From SXRF01 sp039808985 (GTDB taxonomy: Bacteria > Pseudomonadota > Alphaproteobacteria > Rickettsiales > SXRF01): a DNA stretch of 64,000 bases. The translations under genes were made by a program, and so were the position numbers. Under the pieces are notes generated by a model. It saw nothing but the letters and a program-made list of their open reading frames with translations, made no database searches and was not told where the DNA came from. Of this stretch, positions 23,890 to 32,873 are shown in pieces; positions within the stretch are counted from its first letter, which is position 1; each line of letters begins with the position of its first letter. The stretch covers positions 1 to 64,000 of the forward strand of contig JBDHUC010000005.1 in the NCBI GenBank assembly GCA_039808985.1, written 5' to 3'.

Positions 23890-24978
23890 TCAGGCCTGTT
23901 TTGTCCTGTCGTTTGCCAGTGCGCTACGGAACATTTTAAGGCGAATCAGGAACTTATCCAGTATTTTCTCGACCAGCTTATATTGCGCGGAGATTTGCTC
24001 TATATCAGCTTCCGGCGGGATCAGGGCAGGGGCGGAGAGATCGGCAAAGCCGGTTCCGGCGTAGCGCGCGAAGGGAATCCCGGCGTTTTTCTCGGCTTCC
24101 ATGACGGTTGTCACCAGGCAGGAAGCCACAATGCGCGGGAACAGCACAGTATAGGCAAGCTGCTCATCGCTTTTGCTTTCTTCTCCGGCAGGTGCGGACT
24201 GAAGCTCCTTGTGGACATGGGTTATTACGTCTATATAGCGGTCAAGCCCCTTCAGCAGGTTTTCCTTATTCAACTCAAAAATTTCTGCCCATAGCCCGGG
24301 GTCAGAACCGCTTATGCGCAGGAATGTTTTATATAGTGGGCTGATGTCGGTTTTTGTGAAATAGCTTCCCAGCGGTTGTTCGAGGCAGAAAGCTATGAGC
24401 TGCGGCAGGTGCGACATGTAGCCATATATCAGGTCATGCGTGGCGGCTGGCATTCCTTCAAGCTTTGCGCCCATGCCCTCCCAGAAAAGGCTAAGTTTTT
24501 TGGCGATTTCATCAGGCGGCGGTTCATTCGGGGTTATTATTATGCGTTTGCGTGTGAAAAGGTCGCTGCGCCCGGCATGTATCCCGGTTTTTTCGCCGCC
24601 TGCTATCGGGTGCGCGGGGATAAATATTGCATGCGGCGGCAGGTGAGGGGCTATCGCTTCCATCGCGGCCTGTTTTACTGAAGAAATATCCATAACAATA
24701 GTGCCGTTTTTCAGGTGTGGCGCTATTGCCTGCGCTATTTCAGGCAGGGTTGATATAGGTGTTGCTATTATTACAAGGTCGCTGTTTTCCACTGCACTTT
24801 TCAGGTCGGGCGCGGCAGTGTCGATGAATTTTTCCTTGCGCGCGAAGGCTGTGGAAATCTCGTTGCTATCGTAGCCTGCTATGCTGGCGGCGAGTTTTTT
24901 TTCATGCGCGGCGCGGGCGATGGAACTGCCAATTAAGCCAAGGCCTATAACTGTGATGCGGGGGAAGATATGGGTCAT
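23890..24978 (-). CDS. tyrA: Prephenate/arogenate dehydrogenase (TyrA/TyrC)
   Basis: NAD(P)-dependent oxidation of prephenate or arogenate for tyrosine. The 362-residue protein has the Rossmann motif VIGLGLIGSSIARAAH, then DLVIIATPISTLPEI, DISSVKQAA, and FIPAHPIAGGEKTG, a family signature. It is the last gene of a minus-strand block chorismate mutase-hisC-tyrA, a common alphaproteobacterial order. Its 5' end has been copied 126 bases upstream (25079-25145), leaving a decoy start. Confidence 0.92.
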   Translation of the reverse strand: MTHIFPRITVIGLGLIGSSIARAAHEKKLAASIAGYDSNEISTAFARKEKFIDTAAPDLKSAVENSDLVIIATPISTLPEIAQAIAPHLKNGTIVMDISSVKQAAMEAIAPHLPPHAIFIPAHPIAGGEKTGIHAGRSDLFTRKRIIITPNEPPPDEIAKKLSLFWEGMGAKLEGMPAATHDLIYGYMSHLPQLIAFCLEQPLGSYFTKTDISPLYKTFLRISGSDPGLWAEIFELNKENLLKGLDRYIDVITHVHKELQSAPAGEESKSDEQLAYTVLFPRIVASCLVTTVMEAEKNAGIPFARYAGTGFADLSAPALIPPEADIEQISAQYKLVEKILDKFLIRLKMFRSALANDRTKQA

Positions 24979-25145
24979 AGGTTACGGGACTCGAGGTTCG
25001 GGATTGGAGATTCGGTCATATTACTCTAGATCCCCGCGCAAGGTGTGTATGACGAAGGATTGCAAGGCGGGGATGATAGTGATGCGGGGGAAGATATGGG
25101 TCATAGATTACGGGGTTGGAGGTTCGGGATTGGGGATTTGGTCAT
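24953..25145. repeat. Partial tandem duplication of the tyrA start region
   Basis: Bases 24953-25019 and 25079-25145 are near-identical 67-base copies that include the first nine codons of tyrA and a microrepeat D array. The outer copy opens a 27-codon minus-strand frame (25104 to 25021) beginning MTHIFPRIT, which then runs into a GGCGGGGAT...GATCCCCGC hairpin and stops. The outer edge touches the hisC stop codon. Confidence 0.75.
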
Positions 25146-26224
25146 CGCAAAAATTCTTTCAGGGCGGCTATAACGGCGCGGTTGTCTTCTTCCAGGCCGA
25201 TGGAGATGCGCAGGCAATCAGGCAGGCCGTAATTGGCGACTTCGCGCACAATAAGCCCACGCTCCATAAGGAAGGCATTGGCATTGGAGGATGAGTGTCT
25301 GCCGCCTGGAAATTCTACAAGCAGGAAGTTGCCGATGCTGGGATAGGGTTTCAGCCCAAGCTTTTTAAGCTCGGCGTCCATCCATACCAGCCATTTATTG
25401 TTAAAATCCTGCGCGGTTTTTGTGAATCCTGTGTCGCGCACAGCGGCTGTGGCTGCCATTATTGCAGGGGTTGAAACGTTGAATGGGCCACGGATGCGGT
25501 TTATGACATCGCAGATGGAAGCAGGGGCATGCATCCAGCCTATGCGAAGCGATGGCAGGCCGTAAATCTTGGAAAATGTGCGCAGCATAACGGTGTTCTC
25601 ACTGCCTGATACCAGCTCGCTGCCGTCGGTATAGTCATCTTGTGTTGAGTATTCCGTATAGGCGCCGTCGATGGCGAGGATAATATTTTCCGGTAAGCCA
25701 GCGCGCAGGCGTTTCATTTCGGATACGGAAATATATGAGCCGGTGGGGTTGTTGGGATTGGCGATAAAAACTATTTTTGTTTTTTTTGTGACATGCGCGA
25801 GTATGGCATCGACATCGGTGGTCAAGTTTTTCTCAGGGGCGGAGATTACTTTTGCGCCTACTGACTGCGCGTATATCTTATACATGAGGAAGCCATGCTC
25901 GCTGATGAGAACCTCATCGCCAGCACTTACATATGCATGTACCAGCAGGCCGATAAGCTCGTCAGAGCCCGCGCCGCAGATTATATTTTCCGGCGGGAGT
26001 TTATAAACTTCGCCTATGGCCTCGCGGAGTTTCTGCGCGCTACCATCGGGGTAGCGGTGCAGGTTTTTTGCCGCTTCCTGATAGGCTGCTATTGCCAGCG
26101 GACTTGGCCCCAGCGGGGTTTCGTTGGATGAAAGCTTTACCACTTTTACGCCGGGCCTGGCAGATGATTTCCCGCCGACATATGGCGCAATTTCTAAAAT
26201 TCCCTGGTTTGGTGTTGGTTTCAT
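25142..26224 (-). CDS. hisC: Histidinol-phosphate aminotransferase HisC
   Basis: A class I/II PLP transaminase of 360 residues. Motifs: KLSSNETPLGPSPLA, GAGSDELIGLL, VFIANPNNPTGSY, the PLP lysine in RTFSKIYGLPSLRIGW, and the C-terminal DCLRISIGLEEDN. In this genomic position (between chorismate mutase and tyrA) HisC-type enzymes often also act on aromatic keto acids, so a dual role in His and Phe/Tyr synthesis is plausible. Confidence 0.92.
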   Translation of the reverse strand: MKPTPNQGILEIAPYVGGKSSARPGVKVVKLSSNETPLGPSPLAIAAYQEAAKNLHRYPDGSAQKLREAIGEVYKLPPENIICGAGSDELIGLLVHAYVSAGDEVLISEHGFLMYKIYAQSVGAKVISAPEKNLTTDVDAILAHVTKKTKIVFIANPNNPTGSYISVSEMKRLRAGLPENIILAIDGAYTEYSTQDDYTDGSELVSGSENTVMLRTFSKIYGLPSLRIGWMHAPASICDVINRIRGPFNVSTPAIMAATAAVRDTGFTKTAQDFNNKWLVWMDAELKKLGLKPYPSIGNFLLVEFPGGRHSSSNANAFLMERGLIVREVANYGLPDCLRISIGLEEDNRAVIAALKEFLR

Positions 26225-26236
26225 AATGATATTATT

Positions 26237-27130
26237 TCAGGTGTTCTGTGAGTTGGCGAGGGTAATGGGACGGGCGTAAGCACCCAGATAGTGGATACTT
26301 AAAATCGCGTTTCCGGCAGCAGCGCGGAAGGCAGTAAATGACTCATCCTGCGGGGTGATGAAGCCTTTTATCTCGATAAGGTGGTGGCGGCTGGCGGGAC
26401 TTAAATTAGCGATGTTTATCCATGTCGCTTCCAGCCTGCTGGCGATGAGGGCGGTTTGCAGGCGGTGCTGGCTGCAATTGGCATCGGCCTCGATCACTAC
26501 CAGCGACATATCATCGCCGGAAGGCTCGGGTATTAATTTGGCTATGGCCAGCGCTGACGGGATGTCCTTGCCGGGTACATCGGTGTAAACAAATGGCACA
26601 TGCGCAAAGATTTTTGGTACGTTCTCACCCTGCTGCATGAGGGCTGTCCACCAGTTGCTGTTATCCGCGCTGCGCAGGAATGGCACTATCCCGACTGAGG
26701 CTTTATCGTCTATCACATCGCCCAGTACGCGCTTTATGTGGGGTTGCCTGGTTATCGGCAGGTTGGAGCCGAAATATTCCCGCGCCAGCCAGTAGAGGCT
26801 GTTTTCTTTCTCATCGGAAAATACCGAAAGGGTCAGCCTTGATTCAACCCCGGTGGACGCGCCTATTATTATACGCCAGATAGCACCCGCTGCGCTGGCC
26901 GGGAAATCGGTAGGGCGGAATTCCCCGATTATGCGGCGCACCATTTCGGCTTCGCGCCCGGAACGGATGGGGCAGGGAATGGTGTTCGCGCTTTTGAGCT
27001 CGCCTACCTGTTTTACAATGCCTATGCGCTCGATGAGCAGCTTGATTATATTATTGTCAATATCGTCGATATTGGCGCGGAATTTTGCCAGCTTCTGGCT
27101 GTTTTCCGGTGTGTCGGGGCTGTCAGTCAT
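26237..27130 (-). CDS. Chorismate mutase with prephenate-dehydratase-like C-terminal region
   Basis: Residues 10-100 form an AroQ chorismate mutase: LAKFRANIDDIDNNIIKLLI followed by RIGIVKQVGELK and RSGREAEMVRRI. The remaining 200 residues resemble a diverged substrate-binding or ACT-like region (SVGIVPFLRSADNSNWW). No canonical dehydratase TRF motif is visible. The start at 27130 (MTDSPDTPENS) is preferred over an upstream ATG at 27196. It heads the minus-strand aromatic block and is divergent from metX. Confidence 0.82.
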   Translation of the reverse strand: MTDSPDTPENSQKLAKFRANIDDIDNNIIKLLIERIGIVKQVGELKSANTIPCPIRSGREAEMVRRIIGEFRPTDFPASAAGAIWRIIIGASTGVESRLTLSVFSDEKENSLYWLAREYFGSNLPITRQPHIKRVLGDVIDDKASVGIVPFLRSADNSNWWTALMQQGENVPKIFAHVPFVYTDVPGKDIPSALAIAKLIPEPSGDDMSLVVIEADANCSQHRLQTALIASRLEATWINIANLSPASRHHLIEIKGFITPQDESFTAFRAAAGNAILSIHYLGAYARPITLANSQNT

Positions 27131-27219
27131 ATGTAAGGTTCTTAAATAATTTTTATTGTAAACCCAGAACCTAGCGAAGCAATGCGACTTAGGCAAGCAG
27201 GATTCGGATAACTGTATTA

Positions 27220-27258
27220 TTCTCCCTCATCCTAACTTTTTCCCAGAGGGAGAAGGGA
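27220..27258. repeat. TCTCCCTC...GAGGGAGAAGGG hairpin repeat
   Basis: TTCTCCCTCATCC and CCCAGAGGGAGAAGGG form a hairpin in the metX/chorismate-mutase intergenic region. The same type appears at 34162-34190, 22383-22405 and, in degenerate form, inside thiL at 44893-44940. No SAM riboswitch was recognised upstream of metX. Confidence 0.6.
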
Positions 27259-27310
27259 TTTATTGGTGACAACTCCCTTGACCATACAGCATAAAATATA
27301 GTAAAGATAA

Positions 27311-28459
27311 ATGCTTATGGCGAAATCAAAGTTCGGTGCGAATTACAGGGAAGTGGAAGTTGGCGAGATCGTGAGTATCGCACGCGATAAGCCACTTAAG
27401 CTTGAATGTGGCGCTGAAGTTTCCAATATCCCGATGGCATACCAGACCTATGGGAAATTAAATGCAGCAAAAGATAATGTGGTGCTGGTCTGCCATGCGC
27501 TCACCGGCGACCAGTATGTGTGTGGCACCCACCCTGTTACCGGCAAGGAAGGCTGGTGGGACAGGATGGTTGGGCCTGGAAAACCAATCGACACAGACCG
27601 GTTTTTTGTAATTTGCTCGAATATTATCGGCGGTTGTATGGGGTCGTTCGGCCCGAAGGAAATCAATCCACTGACTGAAAAACCATATGGGCTGGCATTC
27701 CCGTTCATAACTATCGAGGATATGGTGAAAGCGCAGGCTATGCTGCTTGATGAGCTGGGAGTTGGCAGGATATTCTGCGTTATCGGCGGGTCGATGGGGG
27801 GGATGCAGGCGCTGGAATGGGCAAGACGTTTTCCTGAACGTATTTCCTCGGTGATGCCGATTGCGACCTCAACGCGGCAATCAGCGCAGAATATAGCTTT
27901 CCATGAAATTGGCAGGCAGGCAATAATGGCCGATCCGGACTGGCGCGATGGCGATTATATCGCAAGCCGGACCTACCCATCGAAGGGGCTTGCGGTTGCG
28001 CGTATGGCAGCGCATGTGACCTATCTATCGGAGAGCATGTTGCAGGAAAAATTTGGCCGTAATCTGCAAAATGGCGAGGAATTCACCTATGGTTTTGGCG
28101 CTGATTTCAGAATTGAAAGCTATTTGCGCCATCAGGGGGCCAGCTTTGTTGAGCGTTTTGACGCTAACTCATATCTGTACCTTACCCGTGCCGCCAGCTA
28201 TTTTGACCTGACGCGTGGCGGAACCCGTAAGCTTACCGATGTTTACGCCGGGACGAATATACGCTTCTGCGTGGTGTCTTTCACCAGCGACTGGCTCTAT
28301 TCATCGGTTGAGAGCCGAAACCTGGTGCGCGCGCTGAATGCCGTTGCCGCAAATGTGAGCTTTACCGAAATCGAAAGCGATAAAGGCCATGACTCTTTCC
28401 TGCTGGATATTCCTGAATTTGATAATGTGGTGCGGGGGTTCCTGGCGGGGTCGATATAG
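27311..28459 (+). CDS. metX: Homoserine O-acetyltransferase MetX
   Basis: MetX acylates homoserine in methionine synthesis. It is a 382-residue alpha/beta hydrolase. Motifs: VLVCHALTGDQYV, IIGGCMGSFGPKEINP, and the nucleophile elbow GGSMGGMQALEWA. The catalytic Asp is in VVSFTSDWLYS and the His in ESDKGHDSFLLD. ATGs at 27311 and 27317 are both possible. Normally metW follows directly; here vapBC lies between them. Confidence 0.94.
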   Translation: MLMAKSKFGANYREVEVGEIVSIARDKPLKLECGAEVSNIPMAYQTYGKLNAAKDNVVLVCHALTGDQYVCGTHPVTGKEGWWDRMVGPGKPIDTDRFFVICSNIIGGCMGSFGPKEINPLTEKPYGLAFPFITIEDMVKAQAMLLDELGVGRIFCVIGGSMGGMQALEWARRFPERISSVMPIATSTRQSAQNIAFHEIGRQAIMADPDWRDGDYIASRTYPSKGLAVARMAAHVTYLSESMLQEKFGRNLQNGEEFTYGFGADFRIESYLRHQGASFVERFDANSYLYLTRAASYFDLTRGGTRKLTDVYAGTNIRFCVVSFTSDWLYSSVESRNLVRALNAVAANVSFTEIESDKGHDSFLLDIPEFDNVVRGFLAGSI

Positions 28460-28542
28460 ATTTAAAAAGGTGATTGATTTGCGCGCAAAAAGTATATATT
28501 ATTAGTATATATTTAGTGGTAGGTGGTAAGTGGTTGGGGGGT

Positions 28543-28785
28543 ATGAAGGAAATTATAACAGCTAAATTATTTAAGAATGGTAATTCGCAGGCTGTGCGCC
28601 TCCCTAAGGAGTTCCGCTTTGAAGGCGATGAGGTGCTTATCCGCCGCGAAGGCAGGAAGGTTATTATTGAGCCGAAGAAGAAAAAAGGAAAATGGCACAG
28701 TTTTTTTGCCGATAATACTGTGGTTCCTGATGATTTTCTTGCTGATAGGGGCGATGTGCCGCCGCAAAAACGGGATTTGTTTTAA
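28543..28785 (+). CDS. vapB: VapB antitoxin (AbrB-type)
   Basis: An 80-residue AbrB/MazE-fold DNA-binding antitoxin. TAKLFKNGNSQAVRLPKEFR is the classic VapB signature, and GDEVLIRREGRKVIIEPKK completes the domain. The acidic/aromatic tail should block the toxin site. GGGGGG just before the ATG at 28543 supports this start. Its stop overlaps the vapC start (TAATG). Confidence 0.9.
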   Translation: MKEIITAKLFKNGNSQAVRLPKEFRFEGDEVLIRREGRKVIIEPKKKKGKWHSFFADNTVVPDDFLADRGDVPPQKRDLF

Positions 28786-29180
28786 TGTATATGCTCGATA
28801 CTGATATTTGCAGCTATATAATAAAAAACAGGCATGGTTATCTGGAAGAAATACTTGATGGCCTGGATGATACGGAGGTGTGTGTTTCTGTAATTACACA
28901 GGCAGAATTATTATATGGCCTGGCAAAATATCCTGATAGGAAAAAACTACATAATCTTGTTCGTAAATTTCTTAAAAATACTGTGATTATGGATTGGGAT
29001 AGTTTGGCGGCTGAAGAATATGCCCATCTTCGGTCCTCACTAGAAAAAAAAGGCAAGCCCGGTGGAGATTTCGATATGATGATTGCTGCTCACGCCCTTA
29101 GCGTACGAGCAACATTGGTGAGTAATAATGTCAGGCACTTCACCAATGTGCCAAAACTTAAAACAGAAAATTGGGTATAA
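28785..29180 (+). CDS. vapC: VapC toxin (PIN-domain ribonuclease)
   Basis: A 131-residue PIN nuclease. MYMLDTDICSYIIKN has the first catalytic Asp, CVSVITQAELLYGLAKY the Glu, and GGDFDMMIAAHALS the later Asps, so the active site looks complete. Its stop codon overlaps the metW start (TAATG at 29178-29182), giving a chain of three overlapping junctions from vapB to metW. Confidence 0.9.
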   Translation: MYMLDTDICSYIIKNRHGYLEEILDGLDDTEVCVSVITQAELLYGLAKYPDRKKLHNLVRKFLKNTVIMDWDSLAAEEYAHLRSSLEKKGKPGGDFDMMIAAHALSVRATLVSNNVRHFTNVPKLKTENWV

Positions 29181-29785
29181 TGAACGAACTGCGACCCGAC
29201 CTTAGAGCTATTGCCAGCCTTATCTCGCCGTCATCGACACTTTTGGATGTTGGTTGCGGGGAAGGCGACCTGCTTTCATGGCTCAAAGAGGAAAAAAAAG
29301 TTTCGGGGCGGGGAATCGAGCTGTCGCAAAGCGGGGTGAACCGCTGTATCGCGCGGGGGCTTTCGGTTATCCAGGGGGATGCGGATATAGATCTCGAATA
29401 TTACCCCGACAAGGGCTATGATTATGTGGTCCTCAGCCAGACCCTGCAGACGCTCAGGAAGCCACAGGAAGTCTTAAAGCAACTTGTGAGGATTTCACGC
29501 CATGCCATTGTTTCTGTTCCAAATTTTGGTCATTGGCGTAACCGCCTGTATCTGGCTGTTAACGGCAAGATGCCGGTTACTAAAAGCCTTGCCTTCCAGT
29601 GGTACGATACGCCAAATATTCATTTCTGTACCATAACAGATTTTGTTAAATTGTGTGAAAGTCTTGATTTATCAATAGAAAAAAGTATTTATGTGACTGA
29701 GGCCGGGGCTTCTTCCAGCCTGCTTAACAATAAGCATTTTGCAAATTTATTTGGCCAGCAGGGCATTTTTATGGTTAAATACTAA
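29180..29785 (+). CDS. metW: Methionine biosynthesis protein MetW
   Basis: A 201-residue SAM-dependent methyltransferase-fold protein that works with MetX in alphaproteobacteria. Motifs: TLLDVGCGEGDLLSWL, the SAM site; GRGIELSQSGVNRCIARGL; DYVVLSQTLQTLRKP; and SVPNFGHWRNRLYL. The ATG at 29180 overlaps the vapC stop. An upstream GTG would add three residues. It is the last gene of the metX-vapBC-metW run. Confidence 0.92.
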   Translation: MNELRPDLRAIASLISPSSTLLDVGCGEGDLLSWLKEEKKVSGRGIELSQSGVNRCIARGLSVIQGDADIDLEYYPDKGYDYVVLSQTLQTLRKPQEVLKQLVRISRHAIVSVPNFGHWRNRLYLAVNGKMPVTKSLAFQWYDTPNIHFCTITDFVKLCESLDLSIEKSIYVTEAGASSSLLNNKHFANLFGQQGIFMVKY

Positions 29786-29999
29786 GCTGTAGACTTTGTT
29801 TAACCTTATGCTTCTGTCTTGCCTGTCAGGTGTTGGGATAAATAAAGGCCATAATCCTTGTCATTTTGCATTATATTGTAGATTTTTATTAAGTTCTTGT
29901 TAATCTTTTGTTAACTCAGGTATTAGTGAAATATTATTAATTTCGCGCTATATTGGGATTTTATGAAAAAGTAAACCAGGCGGAACTATAGGATATATA

Positions 30000-32861
30000 A
30001 TGGATTTGGAACTTGAAAATATACTGACCCAGGAACGAAAAAAATTCATAAAACTGGCCGCGATAATAGTTTTTATTGTGATAGGGTTATTTGAAGGAGT
30101 ATTTTTTTATGTGAAAAATGCTATCCGCCCTGAAGCTTATGAACAGCAGGTGCTTGACGCTATAAAAAAACAAACCGGGCAGGATATTAAAATAAACGGC
30201 GATGTTAAATTTAAAATACTTCCCAGCCCCAAGCTGGTATTTTCCGATGTCGCGTCATACAGCACATCTACTACCTCGGTCCCTACTTTTTCCATAGAAA
30301 AAGTCGAAATATATATTACCCCGATGTCGGTGTTTTTACACCAGGTCCAACTTTCGGGCGTCAAACTTGTGCGCCCGGTGCTTTCAATTGAACGCGCTGA
30401 AGATAATATAGTCCACTGGGACTGGCTTAATACAAAGCTCTTAAAAGCCCTGACTGGCGATAATAACAAAGGTGTTTCGCTGCCTTTATTTATTGATGAT
30501 GGTGAACTCAGATATAAAGACCCGCTGAATGCCAAAGAAATACTTGTTGAAAATATAAATGCCAGCACCAGCTATAGCCCGCAAATATCGCTTAATGGAA
30601 CGCTAGATAGCGCGGGGCACGGTTTTGGTTTTTCCATAGACAGTAAAACTAATGGTATGCCTGTATCGGGAATGGCATTCCCGCTTAATATAAAAATTAC
30701 TGATGCCTACAGGAACACGCTTAGCGTGGAGAGCGTTATGGATCTGTCGGGCGATTCAGCAAAAGTAATTGGTAACTTCGACCTTACATCGGTAGATGTA
30801 GAAAAAATGTTGCAAAGCAGCTATGCGCGCAATATGGATCAAGGCGATGAAGAGCCGCTTACCTTGAATTTTAAAGGAAAATGGACGCTTGTTGACGATG
30901 CTCTCCAGATGCAGGAAGTAAGCTTAAGCGGCATGGGGTCTGAGGGGCAAGGCAAAGGAAGCCTGGCCTGGAATAACTGGTATCCTACCTTTGGGGTTGA
31001 CCTGGATTTTGACCACATAGATTACACGCAATGGAAAAGGCTTGCTGAAAGCCACGCCAAGGTGGCCAAGGCGCTTGCTGAAAGCGACGACCCGCAGGAT
31101 TATGTTTATTATAAGGAAAATCCCCTTCCTGATAATATTGAGTTCAAATTCAATATAAATGCCCAGAAAGTACTCTCGGGTAAAGAGGCGTGGAAAAATA
31201 TAAAGGTCAATGGCGTGCTTGATAAGGGCGCGCTTACCATAAACCAGTGCGATATTAACCTTGATAGCGATGGGCTGCTGTCGATATTTGGCGTGATTTC
31301 CCAAGGGGGGAATGGGGACCTGCGCTTTGAAGGAAATATGGAATCCAAGGGTAAATCGCTGCGTGATGCCATAACTATGTTCTATCCATCTGGTAGTGAC
31401 CTGCCGACCATAGGGACGGGCGAATTCTCGATGCACTCCAACCTGTATGTTAATGCAACGCAGGTGCGTATCTTCGAGGCAAATGCAATATTAGACGGCA
31501 CTCCAATCTCGGGCGCGCTTACCGCCTATCTCGATGGCCAGCTACGCATTGATGCCAAGGTAAAGCTTAATGATGTTAATTTTGACACAGTGCGCGACAA
31601 GCTGCGCGAGCAAAGCATTGAAGACACCAAGGCCAAGGATGCGGGAGCACCTGCGCCTGTGCGCCCAAATATGGGATTTGACTGGTTGCGTAACCTTTCG
31701 ACCAGGCTGGATATTAAAGTATATGTTGATAACTTTACCTTTATGGAGCGCAAGGGCGACCGGGTATCTTTCGCCCTCTACGCTTATGCCGGCGACCTGC
31801 GTATTACCAATCTCCAGCTTATATATCCTGATGGGGTTTCTGAGGCTAACTGTACTGTGGATGTGCGTGGGCCGCTGCCCTATATCAACCTGATGGTAAA
31901 TGCTGACCAGGTTGATACACGCTATTTCTCGATGCTTGCAGAAAGCAAGGAGAATTACCCAACCCCTATTGCTGATGTAAAGCCTGGTAAGAAAAAGTCT
32001 AAAGCCAAGGAAGAGCCAAAACAGGATGATGTGAAAGAGGCCCAGAAAACTATCAGCGAGAAGCTTGATATTGAAAAAATGGATACGCCTGTTCCGCTTG
32101 CGTGGATGGATAATTTCAATGGCGGTTTTGATATTACCTTGCGTAAATTTATCCATAAAAATATTTTCATTGATAAAGTGAAGCTGCAAGCCAGGCTTGA
32201 TAATAAAAAGCTGCAGATACAGAAGCTGAGCTTCGTGTATTCACAGGCGCAGACCAATATCATCGGCACTGTTTATGGCGGCAAAGTCCCCGGCATGGAT
32301 ATTAGCTTCACCATGGCTAATGCCGATATTTATGAAATAATGAGGCCAATTATAAATATTAAAAATATTTCGGGGATGGCAAGCCTTAGCGGAGTTATCA
32401 ATACCAACGGCTGGAGCTTCAATGAATGGCTGCAGCAGATGGACGCGAAACTGCTTATTGCTGCCCGCGGCGTTAAAGTTGAAGGCATTAACCTTAATGG
32501 AGTGAGCAATGTTGTGGATGTGGCGAGGTCATCGGCGGACGTATTTAATAACGTAAATAACGTGCTTACCAAGGGGGCTACGGAATTTTCGGTTGACGGC
32601 TCGATGAATATACAGGACGGCGAATTGCGCTCGCCAAGCCTTACCCTGCGTAGCGGCCTTGTAACCGGCACAATTGCAGGGGGAGTAAAGCTGGATTCCA
32701 TGATTGGGCAGTTTTCTGTATTATTTCGCTTTGCTAACCTCCTGTCTGACACTATACCAACTATGATCATCCAGCTTTCGGGAAATATGAATAAACCGGA
32801 ACTGAAGGTTGATACCGCTTCACTTGAGGATTTTGTAGCGCGCAGAAACGTTGGTAAATAG
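30000..32861 (+). CDS. AsmA-family outer-membrane biogenesis protein
   Basis: A 953-residue periplasmic bridge-like protein of the AsmA family, linked to lipid transport to and assembly of the outer membrane. An N-terminal membrane anchor lies at about 17-37 (KLAAIIVFIVIGLFEGVFF). The AsmA N-domain follows: GQDIKINGDVKFKILPSPKL, FSDV, and LSGVKLVRPVLSIERA. The C-terminal AsmA domain has ARGVKVEGINLNGV and later GELRSPSLTLRSGLVTGTIAG. The 214-base gap before it contains no gene and is AT-rich, likely its promoter. Confidence 0.88.
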   Translation: MDLELENILTQERKKFIKLAAIIVFIVIGLFEGVFFYVKNAIRPEAYEQQVLDAIKKQTGQDIKINGDVKFKILPSPKLVFSDVASYSTSTTSVPTFSIEKVEIYITPMSVFLHQVQLSGVKLVRPVLSIERAEDNIVHWDWLNTKLLKALTGDNNKGVSLPLFIDDGELRYKDPLNAKEILVENINASTSYSPQISLNGTLDSAGHGFGFSIDSKTNGMPVSGMAFPLNIKITDAYRNTLSVESVMDLSGDSAKVIGNFDLTSVDVEKMLQSSYARNMDQGDEEPLTLNFKGKWTLVDDALQMQEVSLSGMGSEGQGKGSLAWNNWYPTFGVDLDFDHIDYTQWKRLAESHAKVAKALAESDDPQDYVYYKENPLPDNIEFKFNINAQKVLSGKEAWKNIKVNGVLDKGALTINQCDINLDSDGLLSIFGVISQGGNGDLRFEGNMESKGKSLRDAITMFYPSGSDLPTIGTGEFSMHSNLYVNATQVRIFEANAILDGTPISGALTAYLDGQLRIDAKVKLNDVNFDTVRDKLREQSIEDTKAKDAGAPAPVRPNMGFDWLRNLSTRLDIKVYVDNFTFMERKGDRVSFALYAYAGDLRITNLQLIYPDGVSEANCTVDVRGPLPYINLMVNADQVDTRYFSMLAESKENYPTPIADVKPGKKKSKAKEEPKQDDVKEAQKTISEKLDIEKMDTPVPLAWMDNFNGGFDITLRKFIHKNIFIDKVKLQARLDNKKLQIQKLSFVYSQAQTNIIGTVYGGKVPGMDISFTMANADIYEIMRPIINIKNISGMASLSGVINTNGWSFNEWLQQMDAKLLIAARGVKVEGINLNGVSNVVDVARSSADVFNNVNNVLTKGATEFSVDGSMNIQDGELRSPSLTLRSGLVTGTIAGGVKLDSMIGQFSVLFRFANLLSDTIPTMIIQLSGNMNKPELKVDTASLEDFVARRNVGK

Positions 32862-32873
32862 GAATCATAAGTA

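Noticed and set aside
27197..27310. SAM riboswitch upstream of metX
   Set aside because: Alphaproteobacterial metX often has SAM-II, but no matching conserved bases or pseudoknot were seen; only a hairpin repeat is present.
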